NCBI RefSeq assembly: GCF_003347635.1 | Contig: NZ_QDFY01000002.1 | Span: forward strand, 124,001-188,000 | DNA length: 64,000 bases | Direction of reading: 5' to 3' | DNA from: Sphingosinicella terrae | Lineage (GTDB): Bacteria; Pseudomonadota; Alphaproteobacteria; Sphingomonadales; Sphingomonadaceae | Shown: piece after piece, positions 54,298-63,608 of the stretch | How the letters are laid out: the number at the start of each line of letters is the position of its first letter | Numbering within the stretch: the stretch's first letter is position 1 | The notes under the pieces: model-generated | Databases searched by the model: none | The model's input: only the letters and a program-made list of their open reading frames with translations | Told to the model about the DNA's origin: nothing | Translations under genes and position numbers: made by a program

Positions 54298-55455
54298 TTA
54301 GACCCGGACGATCTCGGCGAGGATGGAGTCGAGAACCAGCAGGCCGGCCGGGGTGGCGGACAGCCGCTCGCCGCGCAGGACCAGCAGGCCCTGTTCGGTG
54401 AGGCGGCGGACCGACTCGCGGTCGACCGCCTCGCGGCCGGCCATCCCGCGGATCCGGTCGAGAGCCACGCCTTCGCGCAGGCGCAGCCCCATCAGCAGCG
54501 CCTCGACGCCCTTTTCCTCCGCCGCAATCGCCTTTTCCTCGACGATGCCGTGGCCGTTGCGGGCGAGCGCGGAGAGCCAGTTTTCCGGCTTGCGGTGGCG
54601 CTGCGTGAAGCGGCCGCCGCGGCGGCCATGGGCACCGGGCCCGACCCCGGCATAATCGCCGTATCGCCAGTATGCGAGGTTGTGGCGACTCTCCTGGCCG
54701 GGGCGGGCATGGTTGGAGATCTCGTAGGCCGGAAGGCTCGCGTCCGTCGTCACCTGTCCGGTGAGCTCGTACAGCGCGGCGCCTTCGTCGGGATCGCGGG
54801 GCGCCAGCTCGCCCCGGGCCGCCATGGCGGCGAAGCGGGTGCCGGGCTCGATCGTCAGCTGGTAGAGCGAAAGATGGTCGGTGCCGAAGGCGAGGGCGCG
54901 CTCAAGCTCCGCGGCCCAGTCGTCGGGGGTCTGATCGGGCAAGGCGTAGATCAGGTCGAAGCTCACCCGGGCAAAAACCGATTGCGCCGTGCCGAGCGCC
55001 ATCAGCCCTTCCTGGACGTCATGGGCGCGGCCGAGGAAACCCAGCCGCCCATCGTCGAGCGACTGGATGCCGAGCGACACTCGGTTGACCCCGGCGGCGG
55101 CAAGATCGGCGAAGCGTGCGGCCTCGACCGAGGACGGATTGGCTTCGAGGGTGATCTCGACGTCCGGCGCAAGGACCCAATGGTCTGCCGCCGCCTCGAT
55201 CAATGCCGCCACCGTCGCCGGCGGCATCAGCGACGGCGTGCCGCCGCCGAAGAAGATCGACGTCAGCCGTCGGCCGGGGAGGAGGCGCGCCTCATGAGCG
55301 AGGTCGGCGCGCAGCGCCTCGCGCCACGCCTCCTGGTCGATCGCGGCGCGGACGTGGCTGTTGAAGTCGCAATAGGGGCATTTGGAGACGCAGAACGGCC
55401 AGTGAATGTAGAGAGCGAGGTCGGTGGCGCTCCCGGTCGGACCTCGCGTCTTCAC
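54298..55455 (-). CDS. hemW: Heme chaperone HemW (coproporphyrinogen dehydrogenase-like radical SAM protein)
   Basis: A radical SAM protein of about 385 residues. The iron-sulfur cysteines are Cys22, Cys26 and Cys29 (CVSKCPYC), and GGGTPSLM, the SLGIQS motif and HNLAYW follow. The enzyme is HemN-like in sequence, but this form acts in heme delivery. The start is uncertain: GTG 55455 is used, but the frame is open up to GTG 55548, which overlaps the rdgB stop as GTGA; the extra 31 codons run through a palindromic repeat and look unlike family N-termini. Confidence 0.88.
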   Translation of the reverse strand: MKTRGPTGSATDLALYIHWPFCVSKCPYCDFNSHVRAAIDQEAWREALRADLAHEARLLPGRRLTSIFFGGGTPSLMPPATVAALIEAAADHWVLAPDVEITLEANPSSVEAARFADLAAAGVNRVSLGIQSLDDGRLGFLGRAHDVQEGLMALGTAQSVFARVSFDLIYALPDQTPDDWAAELERALAFGTDHLSLYQLTIEPGTRFAAMAARGELAPRDPDEGAALYELTGQVTTDASLPAYEISNHARPGQESRHNLAYWRYGDYAGVGPGAHGRRGGRFTQRHRKPENWLSALARNGHGIVEEKAIAAEEKGVEALLMGLRLREGVALDRIRGMAGREAVDRESVRRLTEQGLLVLRGERLSATPAGLLVLDSILAEIVRV

Positions 55456-55508
55456 GGCGAAGGCTGTGATCTCGCTGTCTTGGCTGCGCCCGTTCGAAGA
55501 GGAAGGGA

Positions 55509-55531
55509 GATCCCAGCATTCGCTGGAATGA
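55509..55531. repeat. Repeat fragment inside the hemW upstream reading frame
   Basis: TCCCAGCATTCGCTGGAATGA contains the hairpin CCAGC-ATTC-GCTGG and resembles one end of the composite repeat at 25218-25310 (which ends in TTCGCCGGGATGAC). It lies between the rdgB stop codon and the likely hemW start. Confidence 0.5.
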
Positions 55532-55544
55532 CGACCTTCGGCTG

Positions 55545-56189
55545 TCACAGCAGAGCCGCCACCAATTTCCTGAATGCGTCGGCGCGGTGGCTGATGGCAT
55601 GTTTCTCGGCCGGGTCCATCTCGCCGAAGGTCAGGTCCCGGCCGGCGGGCACGAAGATGGGGTCGTAGCCGAAGCCCTTGTCGCCGCGCGGCGGCCAGAC
55701 CAGGGTGCCGTCAACCCGCCCTTCGAACCATTCGCTATGGCCATCGGGCCAGCACAAGGCGAGGGCGCAGACGAAATGGGCGTTGCGGCTTGCCTCCGGC
55801 CCCAGGGCCTCGAGCTCCTCCCGGACGCGGCGCATGGCGCGGTTGAAGTCCCGCTCGCCGCTGATCTCGCCCGGCCCCGCCTCGGCGGGGACCTGGGACT
55901 GGGCATAGGCCCAGCGGGCCGAGAAGATACCGGGGCGGTCGCCGAGCGCCTCGACGCAAAGGCCGCTGTCGTCGGCAAGTGCCGGCAGGCCCGACAGGTC
56001 GGCAGCCGCACGCGCCTTCAAATCGGCATTGTCGATGAAGGTGGTGCCGATCTCGTCCGGCTCGGGCAGGTCGAGCTCGGCCGCCGAGACCGGATCCACG
56101 CCGTGCGGACCGAGCAGCTCGGCGATCTCGCGCACCTTGCCTTCATTGTGGCTGGCGATGACGAGCCGGCCGGGCTGGAGCTTCCTCAC
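55545..56189 (-). CDS. rdgB: Non-canonical purine NTP pyrophosphatase RdgB (HAM1 family)
   Basis: A 214-residue enzyme removing dITP, XTP and ITP from the nucleotide pool. Motifs are the N-terminal [38 protein letters not shown], and the GFGYDPIF and [10 protein letters not shown] segments. GTG 56189 overlaps the rph stop codon as GTGA, indicating coupled translation. It precedes hemW in the conserved rph-rdgB-hemW run. Its cleanup role matches the hypoxanthine-DNA glycosylase encoded at 7093. Confidence 0.94.
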   Translation of the reverse strand: MRKLQPGRLVIASHNEGKVREIAELLGPHGVDPVSAAELDLPEPDEIGTTFIDNADLKARAAADLSGLPALADDSGLCVEALGDRPGIFSARWAYAQSQVPAEAGPGEISGERDFNRAMRRVREELEALGPEASRNAHFVCALALCWPDGHSEWFEGRVDGTLVWPPRGDKGFGYDPIFVPAGRDLTFGEMDPAEKHAISHRADAFRKLVAALL

Positions 56190-56902
56190 CTCCCGGTCGC
56201 CCGATCCTGGGCTGCGAAGATCTCCGCGCAACCGATCCGGGCAAGCCTCAGCAGCCGCAGCAATCCTTCCTCGTCGAAGCATTCGCCTTCCGCCGTGATC
56301 TGCGCCTCGACCAGCTTGCCGTCGTCGGTCAGCACGAAATTGCCGTCGCAGCCGGCCGAGCTGTCCTCGACATAATCGAGATCGAGCACCGCGGTTCCGC
56401 CATGGATGCCGCAGCTGACCGCAGCGACCTTGCGCTGGATCGGGTCGCGCTCGATCAGCTTCTGCTCGAGCAGCCGGTCGACGGCGATCCGTAGCGCCAC
56501 CCAGGCGCCCGATATGGCCGCGGTGCGGGTGCCGCCGTCGGCCTGGACAACGTCGCAGTCGAGCGTGATCTGGCGCTCGCCCAGCGCTTCGAGATCGACC
56601 ACGGCGCGCAGGCTCCGGCCGATCAGGCGCTGTATCTCTTGGGTGCGGCCGCTCTGCTTGCCGCTCGCGGCTTCGCGCCGGCCGCGGGTGTGGGTGGCGC
56701 GGGGCAGCATGCCATATTCGGCGGTGACCCAGCCGCGTCCCTTGCCGCGAAGCCAGGAGGGCAGGCTGGTCTCAATCGAGGCGGTGCACAGCACCCGCGT
56801 GTCGCCGAAGCCGATCAGGCAGCTGCCTTCGGCATGGCGGGTGAAGCCGGGCTCCATGGTGATGGCACGCATCTGGTCGGGCGCGCGGCCGGAGGGTCGC
56901 AT
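56186..56902 (-). CDS. rph: Ribonuclease PH
   Basis: A 238-residue phosphorolytic exoribonuclease that trims tRNA 3' ends. [11 protein letters not shown] at the N-terminus, [16 protein letters not shown], the [16 protein letters not shown] segment (core [14 protein letters not shown]) and [17 protein letters not shown] (core [13 protein letters not shown]) are diagnostic. AAGGAG lies seven bases before ATG 56902. It heads the rph-rdgB-hemW run and is divergent from a DUF6438 lipoprotein and hrcA. Confidence 0.96.
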   Translation of the reverse strand: MRPSGRAPDQMRAITMEPGFTRHAEGSCLIGFGDTRVLCTASIETSLPSWLRGKGRGWVTAEYGMLPRATHTRGRREAASGKQSGRTQEIQRLIGRSLRAVVDLEALGERQITLDCDVVQADGGTRTAAISGAWVALRIAVDRLLEQKLIERDPIQRKVAAVSCGIHGGTAVLDLDYVEDSSAGCDGNFVLTDDGKLVEAQITAEGECFDEEGLLRLLRLARIGCAEIFAAQDRATGR

Positions 56903-57039
56903 GGTGTTTCTCCTTGGATCGCGCGCCTCGTAACAGCATGAGCCGCCGTGGCAACCTTCCGGGCCGAGCGCGGCGAGGCTGCCGCCGATCATTCCCCGTT
57001 CAGCCTGAACCGGCGAGGGGAACGGCCGGGAGACTGAAG

Positions 57040-57522
57040 ATGCGCCCTGCCTTGCCGATGATGTTCCTTCTGCTGGCCGCCTGCGCCACGACGCCGCTAG
57101 CCGAAGTCGGCGCGGCCGGACCCGACACGATCAGCCTCGAAACCGGCCCCTGCTTCGGCACTTGTCCGGTCTATCGGGTGACGGTGAGCGCCGACGGCAG
57201 CGGCAGCTTCGAAGGCCGCCGCTTCACCGCTGTCACCGGCACGCGGCGCTTCGAGGTAACCCCGGATCAATATCGCGCCTTCGCACGCCATCTGGCCCCG
57301 CTGCGTCCGACCTCGGCCGAGCGCCGCTACTCCGGTGAGGCCTGCACGATGATGGCGACCGACCTGCCATCGACCGAGGTGAGTTGGGCCGAGGGAGGCA
57401 CTTCCCGCACGCTCTATTTCTACCACGGCTGCGACATGGAGAAGAATTGGGCCATCGCCGAAAGGCTGAACGCCGCGCCCGCGCTGCTGCCGATCGGGGA
57501 TCTGGTCAGGCCGCCCGATTGA
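57040..57522 (+). CDS. DUF6438 domain lipoprotein
   Basis: A 160-residue lipoprotein with lipobox LAAC (Cys16) and a single DUF6438-type domain, recognisable from [20 protein letters not shown] (core [12 protein letters not shown]), the [16 protein letters not shown] segment and LYFYHGCD. The family has no known function; five cysteines in the mature part may form disulfides. GGGAG precedes ATG 57040. It lies between rph and hrcA, which are directly adjacent in many relatives, so it is a probable insertion. Confidence 0.8.
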   Translation: MRPALPMMFLLLAACATTPLAEVGAAGPDTISLETGPCFGTCPVYRVTVSADGSGSFEGRRFTAVTGTRRFEVTPDQYRAFARHLAPLRPTSAERRYSGEACTMMATDLPSTEVSWAEGGTSRTLYFYHGCDMEKNWAIAERLNAAPALLPIGDLVRPPD

Positions 57523-57618
57523 TGAAAGCGCCGTCGTCGCCAGTCGAGGCGGGTCTCGAGAAGTTGGGCAGCCGCGAGAGCGGTTGAGGGCCACCCTCCG
57601 TCCGCCTACATCAGGGGC

Positions 57619-58659
57619 ATGAGCGCCACGATCAGCGAGATGGGCGACCGCGCCAGGGACATCTTCCGGCTGGTCGTCGAGGCCTATCTCGACACCGGTC
57701 ATCCGGTCGGCTCGCGCACCATTTCCCGCACTTCGACCCTCAACCTGTCTCCCGCATCGATCCGCAACGTCATGCAGGACCTGGAGGAATCCGGGCTTCT
57801 GGCGGCGCCGCACACCTCGGCGGGAAGGATCCCGACCGAATCGGGGCTGCGGCTGTTCGTCGATGCGATCATGCAGGTAGCCGAGCCGCGGCCCGAGGAC
57901 CGCGCCGCGATCGAGGCGCTGCTCGATCGGGGCGGCCCGATCGAGGAAGCGATCAGCAACGCCACCGCCGCCTTGTCCGGCCTCTCGGCCTGCGCCGGCA
58001 TCGTCCTCGTCCCGAAGGAGGAACCGGTGCTGAAGCAGCTCGCCTTCGTCCCGCTCTCCCCGCGTCAGGCGGTCGCGGTGGTCGTCGGCAGCGACGGCAG
58101 CGTCGAGAATCGGGTGGTCGAGCTGCCGCCTGGCGTCACGTCGTCCATGCTGAGCGAGGTTGGCAATTATGTGAGCGCGCGCCTCTCGGGGCTGACGCTC
58201 CGCGACGCCAAGCTCAAGCTCGATTCGGAGATTTCGGCGGGCCGGGCGGCGCTCGACCGGGCGGCGAGCGAACTGGTCGCCCGCGGCCTGGCCGTCTGGT
58301 CCGAGGACAGCGCGCGTCGGCCGGTCCTCATCGTCCGCGGCCAGGCCAATCTGATCGACGAGACCACGGCGGCCGATCTCGAGCGGGTGCGCCAGCTGCT
58401 CGAGGAGCTCGAGGGCAAGGAAGAGATCGCCCGGCTGCTCGATCGAGCCCGCGCCGGAGAGGCGATGAAGATCTTCATCGGATCCGAGAATGAGCTGTTC
58501 GCGTTGTCGGGCTCATCGGTTATTGCAGCCCCCTATCGCGGCCATGACGGCAAGGTCGTCGGCGTGGTCGGGGTGATTGGCCCCACGAGGTTGAACTATG
58601 CGCGGGTGGTTCCCATGGTGGACTTCACCGCAAAGGCTTTGTCGAGATTGATGGCATGA
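57619..58659 (+). CDS. hrcA: Heat-inducible transcription repressor HrcA
   Basis: A 346-residue repressor of heat-shock chaperone operons, acting with GroEL at CIRCE elements. The N-terminal winged helix includes YLDTGHPVGSRTISR and LSPASIRNVMQDLEESGLL (core SPASIRNVMQDLEE), then GRIPTESGLRLFVD. The C-terminal GAF-like part ends VIGPTRLNYARVVPMVDF (core GPTRLNYARVVP). No CIRCE sequence is visible in front of it. Its stop overlaps the grpE start as ATGA. Confidence 0.95.
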   Translation: MSATISEMGDRARDIFRLVVEAYLDTGHPVGSRTISRTSTLNLSPASIRNVMQDLEESGLLAAPHTSAGRIPTESGLRLFVDAIMQVAEPRPEDRAAIEALLDRGGPIEEAISNATAALSGLSACAGIVLVPKEEPVLKQLAFVPLSPRQAVAVVVGSDGSVENRVVELPPGVTSSMLSEVGNYVSARLSGLTLRDAKLKLDSEISAGRAALDRAASELVARGLAVWSEDSARRPVLIVRGQANLIDETTAADLERVRQLLEELEGKEEIARLLDRARAGEAMKIFIGSENELFALSGSSVIAAPYRGHDGKVVGVVGVIGPTRLNYARVVPMVDFTAKALSRLMA

Positions 58660-59198
58660 ACGAAGACGCGAACACCGAAGCACGGGACGAGAATGAGGCG
58701 GCCGAATCCGCCGAGGGCGGCGAGCTCAACCTCGATCGCCTGTCCGAGCTCGAGAAGGAGCTGGAGGAGGTGCGCCAGCACGTCCTCTACGCGCAGGCGG
58801 AGACCCAGAATGTCCGTCGGCGGCTCGAGCAGGAAAAGGTCAACGCCGCCAATTACGCCTCCACCGGCTTCGCAAGGGACATGCTGTCGGTGAAGGACAA
58901 TCTCGAGCGGGCCTTGTCCGCCATCCCCGACGATCTGCGCGAGGACGAGCGGATGAAGGGCCTCGTCACCGGCATCGAGGCGACGGGCCGCGAGCTGGAG
59001 TCCGTCTTCCAGCGCCACGGCATCGCTCGCATCGAGGCGATGGGTAGGAAGCTCGACCCGCATCTCCACCAGGCGATGATCGAGGTGCCCGACGACAAAT
59101 CGGAGCCCGGGACCATCATTCAGGAGATGCAGGCCGGCTATCAGATCAAGGACCGGCTGCTCCGTCCGGCGCTGGTCGGGGTCTCCCGCAAGCCCTAG
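58656..59198 (+). CDS. grpE: Nucleotide exchange factor GrpE
   Basis: A 180-residue DnaK co-chaperone. A long N-terminal coiled coil (SELEKELEEVRQHVLYAQAETQNVRRR region) is followed by the beta domain (GRKLDPHLHQAMIEV) and the C-terminal GYQIKDRLLRPALVGVS, quoted as cores QAETQNVRRR and GYQIKDRLLRPALV. It is coupled to hrcA by a four-base overlap, the usual alphaproteobacterial arrangement. A repeat fragment follows it. Confidence 0.95.
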   Translation: MNEDANTEARDENEAAESAEGGELNLDRLSELEKELEEVRQHVLYAQAETQNVRRRLEQEKVNAANYASTGFARDMLSVKDNLERALSAIPDDLREDERMKGLVTGIEATGRELESVFQRHGIARIEAMGRKLDPHLHQAMIEVPDDKSEPGTIIQEMQAGYQIKDRLLRPALVGVSRKP

Positions 59199-59204
59199 GC
59201 GCCT

Positions 59205-59293
59205 CCCGGCCTACCCGCGAAGGCGGGAACCCGGCTGCCTTGCGGCGTAGGCTTGAGAAGAAAAAGCTGGATTCCCGCTGTCGCGCGCATGAC
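59205..59293. repeat. Repeat remnant downstream of grpE
   Basis: The hairpin CCCGC-GAAG-GCGGG (59214-59227) is followed about 45 bases later by the partner-like segment GGATTCCCGC and CGCATGACGA near 59290. The spacing and motifs resemble the composite inverted repeats elsewhere in the window, with weaker pairing, so this is probably a worn copy. It ends just before the serine hydrolase gene. Confidence 0.5.
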
Positions 59294-59301
59294 GATGGGG
59301 A

Positions 59302-60498
59302 ATGAGACTGCTTCCGCTTTTCGTCGTCGCTGCCGCGCTTTCCGCCTGCGCCACGTCATCCCAGCCTTCCGTGCCGAACGTACCTTATGCCTGGGCGACG
59401 TTCGACCGCACCGGGATCACCGCTTCCGGCGCGTCCGGTCTGGCCGATCGGACGGCGGGGCGGCCGCTCACCATCGACGATCCGGTCAGGATCGCCTCCA
59501 TCTCCAAGCTCGTCGTCGCGCTCGGCGTGATGCGTCTGGTCGAGCAGGGCCGGCTCGACCTCGACCAGGACGTCTCCGATACGCTGGGGTGGCCGCTGCG
59601 CAACCCGGCCTTCCCCGACCGCCCGATCACCCTGCGGCGACTGCTGTCGCACACGTCGTCGCTGCGCGACGACGTCGACTATGTGGTCCCGCTCGGCACC
59701 GACCTGCGCGACGTGCTGGGCGACGCGCGCGCCTTCGATCCCGATCATCCGCCGGGAGAGTTCTTCCGCTATTCCAATCTCAATTTCCCCGTGGTCGCCT
59801 CGGTCATGGAGCGGAAGACGGGCGAGCGGTTCGATCGGCTGATGGCGCGGCTGGTGCTGGAGCCGCTGGGGATCGACGCCTGCTTCAACTGGACGACCTG
59901 CAGCGATGCCGCGGTCGCACGCGCGGTGGTCCTCTACGCTCCCGACGGAAGCGTCGTTCGCGACGATCTCGGCGGGCGCATGCCGGATTGTCCGGTCTTC
60001 GCGCCGGACGGGGTCCCGTGCGACCTTTCGGGTTATCCATCGGGCAGCAACGGCGCGCTCTTCTCGCCCCAGGGCGGCCTGCGCATCTCGGTCCGTGACC
60101 TTGCCGTCGTCGGCTCGCTGCTGCTCGAGCGCGGCCGGCACGACGGCCGCCCTTTCCTTCGGCCGGAGAGCATCGAGGCCATCTTGCAGCCGCATTGGCG
60201 CTACGATCCGCGGGCGCGCAACGGTGAGACCGATGGCGGCTTCTATTGCGCCTATGGCCTCGCCGTGCAGCTTCTGCCCACGCCCGAAGAGGGGTGCCGG
60301 GACGATTTGTTCGGCGATCCGACGCCGAGGCTCGGCCATGCCGGCGATGCCTATGGGCTCCGCTCGGGCCTGTGGATCGATCCCGCTTCCGGTCGGGGCA
60401 TCGCCTTCTTCGCGACCGGCAATGGCGCCGATCCGCCGCGCGGAAGGTCCGCCTATCGCGCGGTCGAGGAATGGCTCGCGGCGCGCGCCGCGCCCTGA
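59302..60498 (+). CDS. Serine hydrolase, beta-lactamase-fold lipoprotein
   Basis: A 398-residue class C beta-lactamase-like protein. The N-terminus has a lipobox LSAC (Cys16). The nucleophile motif is SISK (Ser66, Lys69), the second motif RYSNLNF, and the third GHAGDAYG, in place of KTG. It is shorter than the hydrolase at 34620 and lacks the C-terminal DUF3471 domain, so the two are not recent duplicates. Functions of such proteins range from D-alanyl-peptide trimming to ester hydrolysis. It is convergent with the VIT/vWA gene (3-base gap). Confidence 0.85.
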   Translation: MRLLPLFVVAAALSACATSSQPSVPNVPYAWATFDRTGITASGASGLADRTAGRPLTIDDPVRIASISKLVVALGVMRLVEQGRLDLDQDVSDTLGWPLRNPAFPDRPITLRRLLSHTSSLRDDVDYVVPLGTDLRDVLGDARAFDPDHPPGEFFRYSNLNFPVVASVMERKTGERFDRLMARLVLEPLGIDACFNWTTCSDAAVARAVVLYAPDGSVVRDDLGGRMPDCPVFAPDGVPCDLSGYPSGSNGALFSPQGGLRISVRDLAVVGSLLLERGRHDGRPFLRPESIEAILQPHWRYDPRARNGETDGGFYCAYGLAVQLLPTPEEGCRDDLFGDPTPRLGHAGDAYGLRSGLWIDPASGRGIAFFATGNGADPPRGRSAYRAVEEWLAARAAP

Positions 60499-60501
60499 GG
60501 C

Positions 60502-63500
60502 TCACGGCTCGACGATGATCCGCCCCACCCGCCGCTCGCGGGTCTGGTCGTTCGGCAACAGTTCGATGTCGACGACCTCGGAGCGCTGCGACGAACGGCC
60601 GAAGTCGCGGATGATCGTCGCGGTGACTCGCTGCGCCCCGTTCGGGTTCAGCCGGTCCGACGAGAACACGTTGGCCCGCACCTCGTACGTACCGGCGGGC
60701 GTGCGGCGGAGGAGATATTCTTCCGGTCCGTAACCCTGGGTCATGTCGTTCGACAGCCGGCCGCCGATCGCGGTCCGGGGATTGTGATAGATGGCGCGCT
60801 CGCCGCTCGGCTCGTCGACCCAGAGGTCGATGTCGGTCGCCTCGCTGTTCCACTCGATCACCACCCGGAGGTCGACGTCGAGCAAGGCGACGAGCCGCGG
60901 GTCGAGCGTCAGCGCGTCGCCGCCCAGCGCCCGGTAGCGGGGTATGAGCACGTTCGCTTCCATCAGCGAGATCATCTCGATGCCGTCATAGGCGCCGGCC
61001 CAGGGCGTCATCACCACCTCGGTCAGCAGCGACAGCGCTCGCGCCAGATCAGACCGCGCTTGCTCCGGCGATGCGGCCTCGGCCCGCTTCGCCAGCGTCA
61101 GCGCCAGAGTCCGCCGCGGCTGCGGGCGATCGCTCTCCGCGGCCAGCAGACGCTCGTAGAGCCAGATCGCGCGATCGATCTCGCCGTAGCGGACGAGCCG
61201 GTCGGCGACGATGGACAAGGTCTCGCTGTTGCGGGTGGGGAGTTCGAGCGCCGACAGGACGAACCGGACGGCCTCCTCGCGCCGGCCCTTCCGGAATGCC
61301 CAGTCGGCGACGTCGAGCCAGAAGGCGGGGAGGGCGCCATGGAGGCGCACTTGCTCCGCAAGCACCCGCTCGACCTCGGTGGGCGCGGCCGCATCCAGCG
61401 CGGCGAGATAGGGACGATCGGCGGCCCACGGCTCGATCGCAATGGTGGCGCGGCTCGCAGAACCCGCCTGCTCGCCGCCGATCGCGGCGTCGGTCCGGCT
61501 CCCCGTGACGACGACGCTGCCGTCGGCCGGTCCGGCACCGGTGAAGGGTGCGGTGGGCGCCGGCGATTGCTGGGTAACCTGTCCGGGAGCGGTTACCGGA
61601 GGGGGCGGAGGTGGTGGTGGTGGCGGCGGCGGCGGCGGGGGAGGGGGCGCCATTGGCGGGGGCAGCGAGGTTTCGTTCTCCATTTCCGGCCTGACATCCT
61701 CTTCCTCGGGTTTCGGACGGCTGCCCGGGTCGAACCGGGTCGCCCACCAGGTCCGCATCTCCTGCCATTGCGCCAGGACTGCCTCCAGTCGGCGGCCGCG
61801 CTGGGCCGTTTCCTGTTCCTTCAACTGCTCGCGAAGGCGCCTATAATCGTCGCGCCATTCGGCCGGCGCCGAAGCAGGCGGCTCGATCCGAGAATCGGCG
61901 TAGTCGCGCCCCGTCTCGAGAACCACGAAGGACACGTCCGGACTGGCGACGCTGTAGCTGCGGGAAAAGGCGACCAGCGCCTCCCGATCGAGATCGTCTC
62001 CGGCGGCGCGGATTGCGACACGATCCGCCGCCCACAGGGCGCCGGCGCCGTCCATCGCCACCGGCTCGCCCTGCGGCGAATAGAGGCGTTCGACCGTTTC
62101 GGGACCGATGCCGGCGAGCCGGACGATGACGTCGCCCGTCGCCGGCAGGGGAGCCACCACGCGCCAGCCATATTCGCCGCCGTCCAGCACCGAGAAGTCG
62201 ACGCGTCCGCCGCCGGTGGAGCGGACGTCGATGACGCGCGGCACGCGCCTTGTCATCCGGGTCAGCACCTCGCCGGCCTCGCGGACGACGAGGTCGAAGC
62301 TCTCGCCGCCCGCGCCGCGCGCGAGCGAGGCGAGATAGGGTCGGTCGGCGTCGGGCGCGCTCGACACGGCGAAGAGCGGGCAGTCCGGGCGGAATTCCTC
62401 CCGCCGGTCGATCGTCACCAGTCCGTCGCTGAACAGGAGGCAGGCGTCCGCGCCGGTCAGGCTCTCCCCCGCCAGCACGGCGAGGCTGGTCGCGCCGCGG
62501 TATCGGACCGCGCCGAGACGCGCGATCAGGTCGCCGGCATCGCGGACCCGGATGCGCTCGACCCCGCCGCTGTCGAACAGGACCAGCTCGATTTCCGATG
62601 GCCGGACGCTGTCGAGATATTGCCGGATGATCGCCTGCTCCTCGGCCAGGTCGTCGTCGGCGCGGGAGAGCGAGCGGTCCCACAGGATGGCGACGCGCCG
62701 CACCGGCGCCGCCTGGGCGGACCGTGCGGGAACGGCGTCGGCGATCTGGAAGAAGCGCTCGCCGTTCGAGTGGCGGCTGAGCAGCATGGCTCCGGCCGGC
62801 GGCGTCGGATCGATGACCAGGTCGCCGGCGAGGCGCGCCTCGCGCCGCTCCGCCGCGTAGCGATGGACGCCGCCCCCCGAGGTCCAGCGCGAGAGGCTTT
62901 GCTCGCCGAGCCGGAGTCGGGGCGGCCCCGCCAGTCCCGCCGCCTCGATGTCGAGGCTGAAGGCGCCGATCCGGTCGGTATCGCGCAGGGGCAGGACATA
63001 GCCCCGGCCGGGATCGATCGGCGAGGTGAAGCGCAGCCGGATAGTCCGTCCGGAGCCCGGCAGGATCGGGAAGATGCGGGTGCGGAAGACGCTGTCGCGA
63101 CCGACCTCGGCAAGCCCGGGATCGATCCGCTGGCGCACCCGCGCCTCATAGGCCATGCGCGCCTGGCGCTGGTCGACCAGGACGCCGTCGACCAGTCGGC
63201 CGTTGACGTCGAGCGCATAGCCGGTGACGACCGATCCGGCCGGCATGGGCAAGGTGAATTCGCCCTCGAGATTCTGGCTGCCGGCATTGCCGAAGCGGGC
63301 GGTCACGACCGTCTCGGCCACCGTGCCGTGGATGCGGACCCTTATGTCGAGCGAGTCGATGACCAGCTTCCGGCTCTGCATCTCCTCGCTGTTGATTCCG
63401 GCGACGCGGGCGACGAGGGCGGGTCCGCTCTCCTGGGCAGCGGCCGGCGTGTGCAGCATCGTGGCCGCAAGCATCGCCGCGAGCAGCGATCGTCGTGCGG

Positions 63501-63522
63501 TTGAACGGATCAAGCTGGTCAT
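60502..63522 (-). CDS. Large VIT / von Willebrand A domain protein, secreted
   Basis: A 1006-residue protein with a signal peptide (LLAAMLAATMLHTPAAAQ), a VIT domain (about 33-170), and a vWA domain with an intact metal-binding site: DRSLS (Asp282, Ser284, Ser286), Thr345 and Asp366. A charged helical linker follows (about 555-615), then a run of 17 prolines (626-642), a segment containing VVVTGSR, a TPR-like helical part (about 700-850) and a C-terminal beta domain with WNSEATDIDLWVDEP resembling DUF2135. Such proteins are thought to mediate adhesion or protein-protein contacts in the envelope; no function is proven. The proline run would need elongation factor P. Confidence 0.85.
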   Translation of the reverse strand: MTSLIRSTARRSLLAAMLAATMLHTPAAAQESGPALVARVAGINSEEMQSRKLVIDSLDIRVRIHGTVAETVVTARFGNAGSQNLEGEFTLPMPAGSVVTGYALDVNGRLVDGVLVDQRQARMAYEARVRQRIDPGLAEVGRDSVFRTRIFPILPGSGRTIRLRFTSPIDPGRGYVLPLRDTDRIGAFSLDIEAAGLAGPPRLRLGEQSLSRWTSGGGVHRYAAERREARLAGDLVIDPTPPAGAMLLSRHSNGERFFQIADAVPARSAQAAPVRRVAILWDRSLSRADDDLAEEQAIIRQYLDSVRPSEIELVLFDSGGVERIRVRDAGDLIARLGAVRYRGATSLAVLAGESLTGADACLLFSDGLVTIDRREEFRPDCPLFAVSSAPDADRPYLASLARGAGGESFDLVVREAGEVLTRMTRRVPRVIDVRSTGGGRVDFSVLDGGEYGWRVVAPLPATGDVIVRLAGIGPETVERLYSPQGEPVAMDGAGALWAADRVAIRAAGDDLDREALVAFSRSYSVASPDVSFVVLETGRDYADSRIEPPASAPAEWRDDYRRLREQLKEQETAQRGRRLEAVLAQWQEMRTWWATRFDPGSRPKPEEEDVRPEMENETSLPPPMAPPPPPPPPPPPPPPPPPVTAPGQVTQQSPAPTAPFTGAGPADGSVVVTGSRTDAAIGGEQAGSASRATIAIEPWAADRPYLAALDAAAPTEVERVLAEQVRLHGALPAFWLDVADWAFRKGRREEAVRFVLSALELPTRNSETLSIVADRLVRYGEIDRAIWLYERLLAAESDRPQPRRTLALTLAKRAEAASPEQARSDLARALSLLTEVVMTPWAGAYDGIEMISLMEANVLIPRYRALGGDALTLDPRLVALLDVDLRVVIEWNSEATDIDLWVDEPSGERAIYHNPRTAIGGRLSNDMTQGYGPEEYLLRRTPAGTYEVRANVFSSDRLNPNGAQRVTATIIRDFGRSSQRSEVVDIELLPNDQTRERRVGRIIVEP

Positions 63523-63586
63523 TCGGACCCCCCTCCAGGCTCTAATACGAGAAGACTAAGCCCGAGAGAGATGAACGCAAGCTTGT

Positions 63587-63601
63587 TGTTATACTATATC
63601 A
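63587..63601. promoter_or_regulatory. Zur-box-like sequence TGTTATACTATATCA
   Basis: This 15-base near-palindrome differs at one position from the commonly described Zur consensus TGTTATAnTATAACA and stands in an AT-rich island in an otherwise GC-rich region, 65 bases upstream of the VIT/vWA gene. TATAGT on the minus strand could also be the -10 of that gene. A zinc-responsive role is an inference. Confidence 0.45.
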
Positions 63602-63608
63602 TGAGCTT

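Noticed and set aside
57523-57618. CIRCE element expected near hrcA
   Set aside because: I looked for TTAGCACTC-N9-GAGTGCTAA or close variants in front of hrcA and found none. Its targets are presumably elsewhere.
60784-63504. 906-codon open frame on the plus strand opposite the VIT/vWA gene
   Set aside because: It is the antisense shadow of the large gene; its translation is rich in Arg, Gly, Asp and His and has no recognisable domain.
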